Origin: an uncultured Dokdonia sp.
GTDB taxonomy: Bacteria; Bacteroidota; Bacteroidia; Flavobacteriales; Flavobacteriaceae
Reading direction: 5' to 3'
Length of the DNA stretch: 64,000 bases
Assembly (NCBI RefSeq): GCF_947492815.1
Contig: NZ_CANLOB010000001.1
Location: forward strand, 186,001-250,000
Below, in pieces: positions 19,989-30,277 of the stretch (its first letter is position 1; each line of letters begins with the position of its first letter). Both the position numbers and the translations under genes were made by a program. The notes under the pieces were generated by a model, which worked only from the letters and a program-made list of their open reading frames with translations, did not search any database and was not told where the DNA came from.

Positions 19989-21892
19989 AAAATACGATTG
20001 CTTATCGTATCTATGATTTCTTGAAGCAATTTCCGCCATTTCAATTTATGGCAAAATGGGATTTAATAGAAATCTGCGAGTCAGCTGAAGTACAGTATCT
20101 AGATAAAGATCAAGTACTTTTTAAACGCAATACTCCTTATAACTCTCATTTTTATATCGTACATCAAGGAGCTATTAAGCTTTCCCGCCCCTCCAATAAT
20201 ACAGATAAAGTTGTAGATGTCTGTGATGAAGGAGATTTATTAGGATTACGTGTTACTAAAGAAGATTCCTATCGTACTACCGCAATTGCTAATGAAGAAA
20301 CTATCGTATATGCGCTTCCTATGGAAGCTTTTTCTAAGCTTACAGAATCAAATAAAGTCATTTCTAACTACCTAATTACAAGTTTTGCTTCTAATATAAA
20401 AGATCCCTATAGCCTTGAATATAGCGGACAATTATTAAATGAATATGACCGTGACAAGTCTCAAAACATCTATAATATTTCGACTGCAAGATTTACCGAG
20501 ACCGTTATTCAAAACAATCCTAAAACATCTATTCAGAAAGCAGCAATGCAAATGCAAAAACATCAAATAGGATGTCTTGTTATTTCTAAAAACAATAAAC
20601 CCATAGGGATTCTCACCAATAGAGAACTTCGTAATGTTATTGCTTCTGGAGAATTTACAGCAGCTACTTTGGTAAATGATGTAATGGTTTCTCCTGTAAT
20701 TTGCGGCACTCCAGATATTAATGTGACTCAAGCACAACTTATATTATTAAAACATGGTATCAGTCATCTCATCATTACAAAAGATGGGAGTCCTCAAACT
20801 GATATTGTCGGTATTTTAAGCAAACATGATATTGTGGTTTCTTTTGGGAATAGCCCTGTTGGACTACTTAAAGAAATAAAACGAGCTACCCGTACAAAGC
20901 ACCTACGACATGCTTGGGATAAAGCGATGGTTTTATTAAAACGGTACTTAGATCAAAACCTTCCGTTGTCGGAAATTCTTAAAATATTTGGAGAACTTAA
21001 AGATGCACTTGTATATCAAACTATGCAATTATCATTGCGTAAGATGGAGGACGCTCCTCCTGTTTCTTTTGCTTGGTTGGCCTTAGGAAGCCAAGGACGT
21101 AAAGAGCAATTATTATATACTGACCAAGATAATGCATTGATCTACGCAAATAGTAGTCCAGAAAATGCTAAAGAAGTAAAACAATACTTCTTAAAGTTGG
21201 CTAATAGAATGAATAAACGATTACATAAAATAGGATACGATTATTGTCCAGCAGATATGATGGCAAGCAATCCTTTGTATTGTCTTTCTCTTTCAGAATG
21301 GGAGTCACAATTTTCTACTTGGATTACAACTCCTACTCCAGAAAACATTTTACTCTCTGGTATTTTCTTTGATTATACGCTTATGTATGGAGATCAAGTT
21401 TTAGTAAAAAAACTTACCGATCATATTTCACAAAAACTTGAAAACCAAAAAGTTTTATTACGCCATATGGCAAAAAATGCACTTAAAAACTTACCTCCTG
21501 TTAGTTTTTTTAGACAGTTCATTGTAGAGCACAATGGTGAACATAAAGACTTTTTTGATATTAAACATAGAGCTATTGCTCCTTTAAGTGATGCTGCCAG
21601 AGTATTGGCATTAGGACAAGGTATTTTATATACTAAAAATACTGCTGAGCGTTTTGAGGCTTTGGCTCAATTAGACACTCCCAATAGAGAGTTATTTGAA
21701 AATTGCTCGTATGCATTTAAGGCATTATTAAAATTTCGAACAAAAAGAGGGATTGCTCAAAGTGACAGTGGTCGTTTTATTAATTTAGAGGCACTCACAA
21801 AATCTGAAAAACTAAAATTAAAACGATGTTTTAAACCTTTACGAGATGTTCAGGAAGTGCTTCGTGCTCGTTATCAAACACAACATATTTAA
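19985..21892 (+). CDS. cNMP-binding / CBS / DUF294-type putative nucleotidyltransferase
   Basis: N-terminal cNMP-like domain, CBS pair (GCLVISKNNKPIGILTNREL), ALGSQGRKEQLLYTDQDNALIY nucleotidyltransferase motif. Confidence 0.9.
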   Translation: MKNTIAYRIYDFLKQFPPFQFMAKWDLIEICESAEVQYLDKDQVLFKRNTPYNSHFYIVHQGAIKLSRPSNNTDKVVDVCDEGDLLGLRVTKEDSYRTTAIANEETIVYALPMEAFSKLTESNKVISNYLITSFASNIKDPYSLEYSGQLLNEYDRDKSQNIYNISTARFTETVIQNNPKTSIQKAAMQMQKHQIGCLVISKNNKPIGILTNRELRNVIASGEFTAATLVNDVMVSPVICGTPDINVTQAQLILLKHGISHLIITKDGSPQTDIVGILSKHDIVVSFGNSPVGLLKEIKRATRTKHLRHAWDKAMVLLKRYLDQNLPLSEILKIFGELKDALVYQTMQLSLRKMEDAPPVSFAWLALGSQGRKEQLLYTDQDNALIYANSSPENAKEVKQYFLKLANRMNKRLHKIGYDYCPADMMASNPLYCLSLSEWESQFSTWITTPTPENILLSGIFFDYTLMYGDQVLVKKLTDHISQKLENQKVLLRHMAKNALKNLPPVSFFRQFIVEHNGEHKDFFDIKHRAIAPLSDAARVLALGQGILYTKNTAERFEALAQLDTPNRELFENCSYAFKALLKFRTKRGIAQSDSGRFINLEALTKSEKLKLKRCFKPLRDVQEVLRARYQTQHI

Positions 21893-22548
21893 TGAAATGG
21901 CCATGGCAACTTACTAAAGAATATCCTCCTTATTGGGAGCAGTATGAGTCCGCTTTCGCGAAAGCGGAACAAAAACCATTAGCAGAGACTCGATTTGTTG
22001 CTTTAGATACAGAAACCACGGGCTTAGACATTAAAAAGGATCGAATTTTATCGATTGGCGCTGTCGGATTAAAAGGAAATACTATTGCCGTGTCTGATAG
22101 CCTTGAATTGTATGTAGCACAAGATCATTATGACTCTAAAAGCACACCAATACACGGTATATTAAAGAAAGGAAAAGTAAAGAAAATAGAAGAGGCAGAA
22201 GCTATACAACAAACCTTAGCCTACATTGGAACAGCTATTATCATAGGACATCATATCGGTTTTGATATTGCAGTCATTAATAAAATGTTACAGCGACATC
22301 ATCTCGGAAAATTAAAAAATAAAGTGATAGATACTAGTACTTTATACAAAAAGCTACAACATCCTGTAAATAGAATGTCTATGCAACAAGGATATAGCTT
22401 GGATCAATTAAGTGAAGCCTTAAAAATACCTTTATATGACAGACATACCGCCTCTGGTGATGCTATGATTACAGCCCTTGCATTTATTAAAATAAGTAAA
22501 CGCCTCAAAAAAGACGGCACCTTAAAATTCAAAGAATTATTTACATGA
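21892..22548 (+). CDS. 3'-5' exonuclease, DnaQ-like
   Basis: FVALDTETTGLDIKKDRILSIGAV; GHHIGFDIAVIN; YDRHTASGDAMITALAFI. Confidence 0.9.
   Translation: MKWPWQLTKEYPPYWEQYESAFAKAEQKPLAETRFVALDTETTGLDIKKDRILSIGAVGLKGNTIAVSDSLELYVAQDHYDSKSTPIHGILKKGKVKKIEEAEAIQQTLAYIGTAIIIGHHIGFDIAVINKMLQRHHLGKLKNKVIDTSTLYKKLQHPVNRMSMQQGYSLDQLSEALKIPLYDRHTASGDAMITALAFIKISKRLKKDGTLKFKELFT
21951..21966. repeat. palindrome, intragenic (AFAKA)
   Basis: CGCTTTCGCGAAAGCG in the exonuclease gene. Confidence 0.95.
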
Positions 22549-23195
22549 GCACTTCTTCTGATACACTATATATATTTGACATAGACGGCACACTCACAGA
22601 TAGTATACCTACGTATTTAAAAGTGATTACAAAAGTACTTACCGGTATTGGACTAAAAGATATTGACACCGATTATGACAATTACTTACATCATACAGAT
22701 AGATATGCATTAGAATATAATTACGAACGAAATTTTGGTAAAAAAGCACCAGACTCATTGCGATATGAACTAGATACACTCCTAGAAACTGAACTTCGTA
22801 AACATGATCCTGTGATTGAAATTCCTGGCGCTAGAGAGCTACTGTTACAATTTCAAGATCAAAAAATCCCATTTGCTTATGGAACGGGGGCTTTTCCTAA
22901 AGCAACGGTTGTCAAAATGAACGATGCTAATATTCCTTTTATTCCAGAAGTGTTGGCTACTTCAATAACAAGTGTTTCTAGAGTAGGATTTGTAAATGAA
23001 GCCATTCAAAAATCTAAAACATATTACCAACGAGATTTTACTAAGATAGTAGCCGTAGGTGATGGATTATGGGATTTGAAAGCAGCACAAGCATTAAAAA
23101 TTGATTTTTTAGGAGTAGGATTAAAGAATAAAGAAGTCATACAACAGCATGGTTGTACTGCATGGGTTGAAAATTTTAGAGATTATAAAATTTGA
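22545..23195 (+). CDS. HAD-family hydrolase
   Basis: YIFDIDGTLTDSIPTYL; VAVGDGLWDLKAAQAL. Confidence 0.9.
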   Translation: MSTSSDTLYIFDIDGTLTDSIPTYLKVITKVLTGIGLKDIDTDYDNYLHHTDRYALEYNYERNFGKKAPDSLRYELDTLLETELRKHDPVIEIPGARELLLQFQDQKIPFAYGTGAFPKATVVKMNDANIPFIPEVLATSITSVSRVGFVNEAIQKSKTYYQRDFTKIVAVGDGLWDLKAAQALKIDFLGVGLKNKEVIQQHGCTAWVENFRDYKI

Positions 23196-23225
23196 GTATC
23201 TTAGTTGATAGCTAACCATCTAAAA

Positions 23226-26200
23226 ATGAAAAGAAAATTAATTCTCACGCTGAATTTTCTTATTCTCAGTACTTCTTTTATATATTCTCAAGACATCGAA
23301 GAGCTATCAAGACTAGCAGACTCTTTACAGTTTAAAGAATTCAAAAATGAAGAGGCCTTAAAAATCAGAAAAAAAGTACTACAACAACCTTCTGAAACAG
23401 ATTCTTTATATGGTTTAAATCAGATTCGGTACTGGTCTACTCAAGGATCATTAGCCATCCAAAGTAATGAAATTGAAAAAGGGCTTACCTATCTAGATTC
23501 TGTTTGGCAATATAAAGAAATGACACCTTCAAATGAGTATGCTCTTGATTATTTAACTTCGTCAGTAGCTAATTATTATGTAACAGCTTTTCCAAGTAAA
23601 GGGGTCGATTTTTGTCTAGACATATGTGAAAAATACATTGTTTTTTTAGAGTCTAAAAATGCCTCTGCTAGTATTATTCAAGCAATATATTCTGATCTTG
23701 GATTCTTACATAACTTTTCAAGAAATTATAAAGCCTCTTCTTATTATAATGTATTAGGTATAGAACTTATGCAAAAAGAAAAGGAAGTAGATTCCTCTTT
23801 AATTTCCGAGTATTATAATTGGATTGGCTCTAATTATAGTGATCAAGATATATTAGACAAGTCATTAAAGTATTACAAAAAAGGGGTTGCCTTTGGATTA
23901 AATAGTGATATTAAAGATCCGTACCCAATCATACATAAATTAGGAAATTACATTAATGAAGTTCTTCTATACGGCGACTATGACGAAGCATTAAAAATAT
24001 TACACATACTAAAGCAAAAGCAAGAAAGCTGGTTAGGATCTGAATTCTTAGGACATCAGTTTGACCCCCATGAGCGATACAATTCTATCATCATGACTAA
24101 ACTTTACTACCACTTACCATTTTTAAGATATTATGCACAAACAGGTAATGTAGATAAGGCCGTAGCAACGTTCCAGAAAATGAAGGAGCTTAAAGAAACC
24201 CTGACTGATAAACGATGTGATTTTTTAGAACCTTATTCACTAGCTGCCTTAAAAATGGAAATGATCTGGACACTTGAAGAAAAGAAAATACACCTCAAAG
24301 AATTTACTGAAGAGATGAAAGTCTCTAATTGTACACATAATTATAGTGTCGCAAAATTTATGCTTGGAAAAGCATATTTCACATCAGGAGATTACAAGAT
24401 CATGAATCAAGAATTTGAAGATATTGCTATTGAAGGTGCTTCTTATTTTAAAACTTTTCAAGCTAGAGTAAAAAGTTTAAGAGCGCAGGCCGCTTTTAAA
24501 ACAGGAAATAAAAATGCATTTGTTTTACAACTAAATGAAGCTATTGTAAAACTCATGAAGGATAGTAGCGATATAAAAAAAGAACGATTATTTAGTGCTT
24601 CCTTTGAAAAAGAAAACTCTGCCCATACTATTAATCTTTTATTACAAATCAGTAATGATTTTGATAAATTATACCAGGCTACTAAAGACACTACATATCT
24701 CTATCGAAAAGTAGACCTTTCTTATATAGCAGCGCAAAAGTTTAATCAGCTATATAAAGATGGATTATTTAATGCAAATTTAGAGCGTTACATCTTCCAT
24801 ATCAATCAAAATTTATTAGATCATCAAGAGCTCTTTGAAGATACTTCTGAGCTTGTTAATCTCATAGAAAATAATTTATCCCAACATCTTACAGCTACTT
24901 TCAATCAAAAACGAAATACCCATGTAGAAGTACCTGAAAACCTTGATATTTTAAAAGATGTTATAGATATAAAAATAGAGGCTATTACTTCAGAAGCTAT
25001 TGTAGACTATCCCGAAAATATAGGCGCACTTCAAAAAACGGCAGATAGTATTAAAACAGTCATACAACAATTACAAGACAAAAAAAATATAGTATCAACA
25101 GGGACGTGGTCTGTAAATACGTTTCAAAACACACTTTCAGAAGACCAATGCATTATTCGATATGTATTAGGTGACCAAACACTCTTCGGAATTCGGATAG
25201 AAAAAGATCACATCTCTATGATGCCTTTGGGAAGTAGAGAAAAAATTATAGCGCTTATAGACACACAACGCAGCACTATATTTGATCGAACAGCGTCTTA
25301 TAAACAAACGTTTAAAGAATTATACCAATTACTTTTAGCTCCTTTACTTAAAGACCTTAAAAATCCATCACAAAAACATTTTACATTTATCACACAAAAT
25401 GAATTGAGCTATGTTCCGTTTGCTGCACTTATAAATCCAGAAGATAAATTTTTAATTGAATCTAATACCGTTTCTACAGCTTTTTCATTACCACTATTGG
25501 ATATACAAAAGGAGTTAAAAGCAAACGGAAAGCGTTTAGGGGTTTTTGCTCCTATATATGCACACAATGATCAAATGCCTGATGACTTAATTGCTCTACA
25601 ACGAAGTGGATTTTATGAACTTCCTTTTGCACAAGAAGAAAGTAAAGAGATAAGTGCTCTTTTTGATGGCGATTTATACACTGGCGATAGAGCATCAAAA
25701 GAAATGTTTATAAAAGAAAAAGAAAACTATGATATTCTTCATTTAGCAATGCATGCATTATCTGCGTCAAATGATTCGGAACAATCTAGCCTCGTATTTT
25801 CTCAAAATGAACGCCTTTTATTTGATGAGTTATACACCTATAATATTCCTGCGCAACTAGCCGTATTAAGTGCATGTAATACAGGAACTGGCATTTTAAA
25901 AGAAGGAGAAGACCTTCAAAGTCTCTCAAGAGCCTTTACATATGCGGGAACCAATAGTACGCTTACAAGTTTATGGAATGTAAATGACCAATCTACTAAA
26001 GAGATTATGAAATCATTTTATCATAATTTAAAAAATGGAGATTCAAAACATATAGCTTTAAGAAAAGCAAATCTAACGTATCTAAATAGTACTACAGATG
26101 AAACTTTAAAACACCCTTATTATTGGGCTGCTTTTACACTTAGTGGTAATACCGCTCCTATTACGCAAACTTCGCATGTATGGTGGTATGTAATAGGTGG

Positions 26201-26261
26201 ATTATTACTTTTAGTGTTGATGTATACGCTTTCGCGAAAGCGTACAAAAACTAACGAATAG
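23226..26261 (+). CDS. CHAT-domain protein: signal peptide, helical repeats, CHAT protease domain, C-terminal TM
   Basis: HLAMHALS and LAVLSACNTGTG His/Cys motifs; VIGGLLLLVLMYTLSRKR tail. Start moved from TTG 23205 to ATG 23226. Confidence 0.88.
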   Translation: MKRKLILTLNFLILSTSFIYSQDIEELSRLADSLQFKEFKNEEALKIRKKVLQQPSETDSLYGLNQIRYWSTQGSLAIQSNEIEKGLTYLDSVWQYKEMTPSNEYALDYLTSSVANYYVTAFPSKGVDFCLDICEKYIVFLESKNASASIIQAIYSDLGFLHNFSRNYKASSYYNVLGIELMQKEKEVDSSLISEYYNWIGSNYSDQDILDKSLKYYKKGVAFGLNSDIKDPYPIIHKLGNYINEVLLYGDYDEALKILHILKQKQESWLGSEFLGHQFDPHERYNSIIMTKLYYHLPFLRYYAQTGNVDKAVATFQKMKELKETLTDKRCDFLEPYSLAALKMEMIWTLEEKKIHLKEFTEEMKVSNCTHNYSVAKFMLGKAYFTSGDYKIMNQEFEDIAIEGASYFKTFQARVKSLRAQAAFKTGNKNAFVLQLNEAIVKLMKDSSDIKKERLFSASFEKENSAHTINLLLQISNDFDKLYQATKDTTYLYRKVDLSYIAAQKFNQLYKDGLFNANLERYIFHINQNLLDHQELFEDTSELVNLIENNLSQHLTATFNQKRNTHVEVPENLDILKDVIDIKIEAITSEAIVDYPENIGALQKTADSIKTVIQQLQDKKNIVSTGTWSVNTFQNTLSEDQCIIRYVLGDQTLFGIRIEKDHISMMPLGSREKIIALIDTQRSTIFDRTASYKQTFKELYQLLLAPLLKDLKNPSQKHFTFITQNELSYVPFAALINPEDKFLIESNTVSTAFSLPLLDIQKELKANGKRLGVFAPIYAHNDQMPDDLIALQRSGFYELPFAQEESKEISALFDGDLYTGDRASKEMFIKEKENYDILHLAMHALSASNDSEQSSLVFSQNERLLFDELYTYNIPAQLAVLSACNTGTGILKEGEDLQSLSRAFTYAGTNSTLTSLWNVNDQSTKEIMKSFYHNLKNGDSKHIALRKANLTYLNSTTDETLKHPYYWAAFTLSGNTAPITQTSHVWWYVIGGLLLLVLMYTLSRKRTKTNE
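26226..26243. repeat. palindrome at the 3' end of the CHAT gene (LSRKR)
   Basis: ACGCTTTCGCGAAAGCGT, then ACAAAAA. Confidence 0.95.
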
Positions 26262-26979
26262 CATATAAGAGTTTCTTAGCTTCTTTATGATTGAATCCAT
26301 CACTAGCACTGATCTCTTCTAAAAGTGCGATACTCTTTTCTTTATTTTTTTCTTTTACATATGCCAATGCGAGATACCATCTGGATTTCTGATAAAAATC
26401 ATCTTTAAATTTTTGATGCTCTTCCAGCAAAGGTATTGCTTGTTTTGTATCTCCTAGCGCTAAATGAGCATTAGCTATATAAAACAAATAATAAGACGCT
26501 TGCGTTTTTTTGAATTCAGCTTGAAATCCTGTTATTGCAGCATTATAATCTTTCATTTCGTATTTAAAAAAGGCATCTTCTTGAGAAGTATCTATACCTT
26601 CTCCTCGCTCTATTGGCACTACAATATTACGGTAGGCTGTAAAGTTTTCTGCAAAAAGATCATCTGTATTTGTGGTATCTATAAAATACTTAGAAGCTAA
26701 AATGCTCAACCCTATAATAACACATGCTGCAACAGCATATCTTAAAAATGAAGGAGATGATGTAACTTTATTTTCTTCAGGTTCTTGATTTTCAAAATCA
26801 ATAAACTGTTGTTTTAAACGATCTTTACCCGTATCTATAAGTACTGCATTTAAATCTTTTTCAAGTTCAAATAAGGCATTAAATTCAGGATCACTTTCCA
26901 ATAATTTATTTAATAGGACCTCATCCTCTTCTGTGAGAGTTTGATGGAAATAGTTATGTATAAGTGTATCCTTATCCAT
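26251..26979 (-). CDS. TPR-containing single-TM protein, possible anti-sigma-like partner
   Basis: TM FLRYAVAACVIIGLSILASKYFI; C-terminal TPRs; start overlaps the end of the adjacent sigma factor gene. Confidence 0.7.
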   Translation of the reverse strand: MDKDTLIHNYFHQTLTEEDEVLLNKLLESDPEFNALFELEKDLNAVLIDTGKDRLKQQFIDFENQEPEENKVTSSPSFLRYAVAACVIIGLSILASKYFIDTTNTDDLFAENFTAYRNIVVPIERGEGIDTSQEDAFFKYEMKDYNAAITGFQAEFKKTQASYYLFYIANAHLALGDTKQAIPLLEEHQKFKDDFYQKSRWYLALAYVKEKNKEKSIALLEEISASDGFNHKEAKKLLYAIR

Positions 26980-27514
26980 AATTTTGGGGGTTCATCATTG
27001 TTTTAAGTTGTTTGAGGCAACGTGATTTTTGAGCTTTTACGGTATTTTCATTTTCGTAATCGGCAGCAATCATAATCTCTTTAATTCTCAATCCGTTTAG
27101 GTAAAAGAGTTCTAATATATTACGACAACGCTCTCCTAATTTTTGAAAATGTTGCTTTAGTGCCTTCTGTCTATCTGTAAGTTCAATTATTTCAACTTCT
27201 TCCATTGCTTCTTGATCGTTAAAATCATCAACCAGCACCATTTTTTTTTGATCTCTTAACTGCTCATAGAGCTTAAACTTACCTATACCAAAAAGATATG
27301 TTTTTATACTACTACTAAAATCTTTTACCTTTCCTCTCATCACATTTTCATACAGCGTAATCATACTCTCCTGATAAACATCTAAAATAATATCGTGATG
27401 TATATCATACTTACTGGCAAAACCCACAAAAGCATCCCTGTACCCTTCGTAAATCACCTGATATGCAACAGGATCTCCAGTTCTGAGTGTTGTAATAGAG
27501 GGTTCGTTTTTCAT
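26972..27514 (-). CDS. sigma-70 family RNA polymerase sigma factor (ECF-like)
   Basis: Sigma region 2-like DVYQESMITLYEN and region 4-like FQKLGERCRNILELFYLNGLRIKEIMIAADYENENTVKAQKSRCLKQL. Confidence 0.85.
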   Translation of the reverse strand: MKNEPSITTLRTGDPVAYQVIYEGYRDAFVGFASKYDIHHDIILDVYQESMITLYENVMRGKVKDFSSSIKTYLFGIGKFKLYEQLRDQKKMVLVDDFNDQEAMEEVEIIELTDRQKALKQHFQKLGERCRNILELFYLNGLRIKEIMIAADYENENTVKAQKSRCLKQLKTMMNPQNYG

Positions 27515-27631
27515 TTATGTAAATACGTAGTAGAAGGTTAACATCAAGTCTAAAATAATTTTTTTTTTCGAGATTCTGTTAACCTTTTTAAAATCCCTCT
27601 CATAAAGATATGAAATCAACAATAACTCATT

Positions 27632-28936
27632 ATGAAATATATATCATTAGCACTCGTGACACTCTCTTTATTATGTAGTTCACAAGCTCAAGCACAACTT
27701 TTTAAAAAAATTAAAAATAAAGTGGAACGAAAAATTGAACAAAAAGTCGATCAACAAGTAGATAAAGAAATAGACGATGTTTTTGACGGCGAAAAAAAAG
27801 AAAAGAAAAAACGAAAGAAAAAGAAAAAAAAGTCTTCAACTACTGAAACAGATGAAACTTCTGAAAACGAAACTATCACAACTCCAGAAGTAGGATTTGA
27901 AGCATATTCTAAATATGATTTCATCCCCGGAGAAAAGTTAGTAGCCTACGAAGATTTTTCTAACGATATGGTAGGAGATTTGCCTCAAAAATGGAATACA
28001 AATTTAAGCTCTGAAATTGTTACTATAAATACGACACCAGGTAATTGGATGCGTATAGGGAAAGGAGTAGGGATATATGTGTTTTCTGAAATACCGAGTG
28101 ATATCCCAGAAGATTTCACCTTAGAATTTGATATTATTTATGACTTCAAACCAGACTCATGGGCTTTTAAAAGACACTTGAATATTCTATTATCAGATTT
28201 AGCAGATCCAAATACTTATATGAGCTATCATGACCAAGGAAAAAACTATGCTAAAATAGGGCTAGCAATAGGTAGCGGAAGTGGAAGAGGTATTTTTTTT
28301 ACAAAAAAAACACCTAATAAAGGCTTAAATCTGTCGAGTAAAAGTTATCCGGTTTCTTTTTCAAAAGAGGGTACTGCATATGAAACTATACATATTTCTA
28401 TTCTAAAAAAAGGGACACGTATTAAGGTATATTCCAATGAAGAAAAAGTGATCGATATTCCTAGAGCTACAGAATCAGATATTTTATTTAAAACGATTCG
28501 TTTTGAATCTGAAATCACTACTGAAAATGAGCATTTTTATCTCAACAATATCAAATTTGCAACAGGAGTTAAAACCTCAGATCGTTTATTTGAAAACGGG
28601 AGCTATCAAGCTCATGGGATCACTTTTGATAGTGGATCTGCTAATATCAAAGCGTCTTCATATGCCACATTAAAACAAATTGCTCAGGTAATGAAAGCAA
28701 ACCCAGATACATCTTATAAGATTATAGGGCATACAGATAATGACGGAAGTGATAGTGTTAATATTCCATTATCAGAAAACAGGGCAATTGCAGTACAAAA
28801 AACATTAAAGAAAGAATTTGACATTGATTCTTCAAGACTTCAAACATTAGGAAAGGGATCATCAGAACCGCTTTCTAGTGAAAACACTGCAACAGCAAAA
28901 GCGCAGAATAGACGTGTAGAAATCATTCAATTATAG
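27632..28936 (+). CDS. OmpA-family protein
   Basis: Signal peptide; C-term YKIIGHTDNDGSDSVNIPLSENRAIAVQKTL...QNRRVEI. Confidence 0.85.
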   Translation: MKYISLALVTLSLLCSSQAQAQLFKKIKNKVERKIEQKVDQQVDKEIDDVFDGEKKEKKKRKKKKKKSSTTETDETSENETITTPEVGFEAYSKYDFIPGEKLVAYEDFSNDMVGDLPQKWNTNLSSEIVTINTTPGNWMRIGKGVGIYVFSEIPSDIPEDFTLEFDIIYDFKPDSWAFKRHLNILLSDLADPNTYMSYHDQGKNYAKIGLAIGSGSGRGIFFTKKTPNKGLNLSSKSYPVSFSKEGTAYETIHISILKKGTRIKVYSNEEKVIDIPRATESDILFKTIRFESEITTENEHFYLNNIKFATGVKTSDRLFENGSYQAHGITFDSGSANIKASSYATLKQIAQVMKANPDTSYKIIGHTDNDGSDSVNIPLSENRAIAVQKTLKKEFDIDSSRLQTLGKGSSEPLSSENTATAKAQNRRVEIIQL

Positions 28937-29098
28937 AATAGCCATATAATGGGGTCTTATTACACTACTATATAGAATTGATATGCTTTAAGAACCAGCT
29001 TATTAATCATAGTAATCTTATCTCACTAAAACACCCCATTTGTTTGTTTGCGTCTTGCAAAAGGCGCAAACATTAACAAAATAAACCACCTTCACATT

Positions 29099-29566
29099 AT
29101 GAAAATCACCAACTATATATATGTTCTACTATTTGTAATCACTACACTTAGTGTTAGTAGCTGCGGACAGCAAGGAAAAAATCAGTCTGTTCACGCCTCA
29201 ACAAATAGTTTAAAAGCAGCTATAAATGGAAAAGCCTATAAAGCTGTTCATGTTACAGGATTTATCTCTACAATACCTAATACCTTATTACTTACTGGAG
29301 CAATGGGTACAGGAGAAGATATACAATTGATACTCCCTAAAGAAATAACCCCAGGAGTATATCCTTTTGAAGATCTTCTTGTTCAAGGAAAATATCAGCA
29401 AGATGAAGAGTCAGCCGGGTTTGCGATACGTGGAGCCGTAACAATAACTACACATGATGTAGCGTCTAAAAAGATAGAAGGAATTTTCGATTTTACAACA
29501 AAACCTATAGTTAAAGAAAATCCTTCTTTTGATATTACAAGAGGAACTTTTAAAATCGCATATTAA
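29099..29566 (+). CDS. putative lipoprotein
   Basis: MKITNYIYVLLFVITTLSVSSCGQQ lipobox; start moved from 29048. Confidence 0.7.
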   Translation: MKITNYIYVLLFVITTLSVSSCGQQGKNQSVHASTNSLKAAINGKAYKAVHVTGFISTIPNTLLLTGAMGTGEDIQLILPKEITPGVYPFEDLLVQGKYQQDEESAGFAIRGAVTITTHDVASKKIEGIFDFTTKPIVKENPSFDITRGTFKIAY

Positions 29567-29576
29567 CTATAAGAGT

Positions 29577-30041
29577 TTATAACAAAATCTCCATGAGAGT
29601 TGTCACGCCCTGCATTTTAGCATGATCATATGCGGTATGCCCTCGATCATCTTTATGACCTTTATTAGCTCCTTTTTCTATAAGGAGCTTCGCAATTTCA
29701 GATTGTGCAAAAGTTGCTGCATAAATAAGCGCTGTAGCATTATTAAAGTTAATAGCATTTACATCTGCACCAGCATCTATAAGAAGTTTTGCAATTTCAG
29801 GATATCCTTTAAAACACACGCCCATTAATGGTGTATTTCCTGATCCATCTTTTGCATTTACATCAGGTTTATGTTTTAATATTTCTTCAGAAATATCTTT
29901 ATGTCCATAATAGGTTGCTAATAATAAAGGTGTTGAACCTCTAGGGTCTTTTATATCAACGAGCTCCGGATGCGCGTTCAGTATTTTTGAAACCATCTCT
30001 AGGTCTGCAGAACGTATAGCATCAAATAGTGAGTTATTCAT
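29577..30041 (-). CDS. ankyrin-repeat protein
   Basis: Repeats: DPRGSTPLLLATYYGHKDISEEIL, DGSGNTPLMGVCFKGYPEIAKLLIDAGADVNA. Confidence 0.92.
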   Translation of the reverse strand: MNNSLFDAIRSADLEMVSKILNAHPELVDIKDPRGSTPLLLATYYGHKDISEEILKHKPDVNAKDGSGNTPLMGVCFKGYPEIAKLLIDAGADVNAINFNNATALIYAATFAQSEIAKLLIEKGANKGHKDDRGHTAYDHAKMQGVTTLMEILL

Positions 30042-30277
30042 GGGTATTAAGATATAAAAAAACGAGATAACTACTCTTGTTTTTTGTTGAACCTGATTTA
30101 TTTTTTAAGAATTCACAAATAAGAGTCGTTAACACCGTGAAATTCTTATGTCATTATCAAAAAAACTTGTTTAAAACCTACTTCTTACGATCTAAAAATG
30201 GAAAACAGTTTTCTCTTTTTCTTTATAAGAAGTAAAATAGTACTTTTAAAGTCTATGAAATAGAAACTTCACGCTAA

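Noticed and set aside
28954-29039. ATGGGGT ... ACCCCAT inverted repeat 80 bp apart
   Set aside because: Short arms with long loop; not convincing as RNA structure or mobile-element ends.
29049-29071. Imperfect palindrome TTTGCGTCTTGCAAAAGGCGCAAA upstream of a lipoprotein gene
   Set aside because: Several mismatches and single copy; not supported as a regulatory element.
29577-30041. Ankyrin-repeat protein as a toxin/effector system
   Set aside because: Small standalone ankyrin protein with no neighbouring catalase, toxin or secretion partner; too common to single out.
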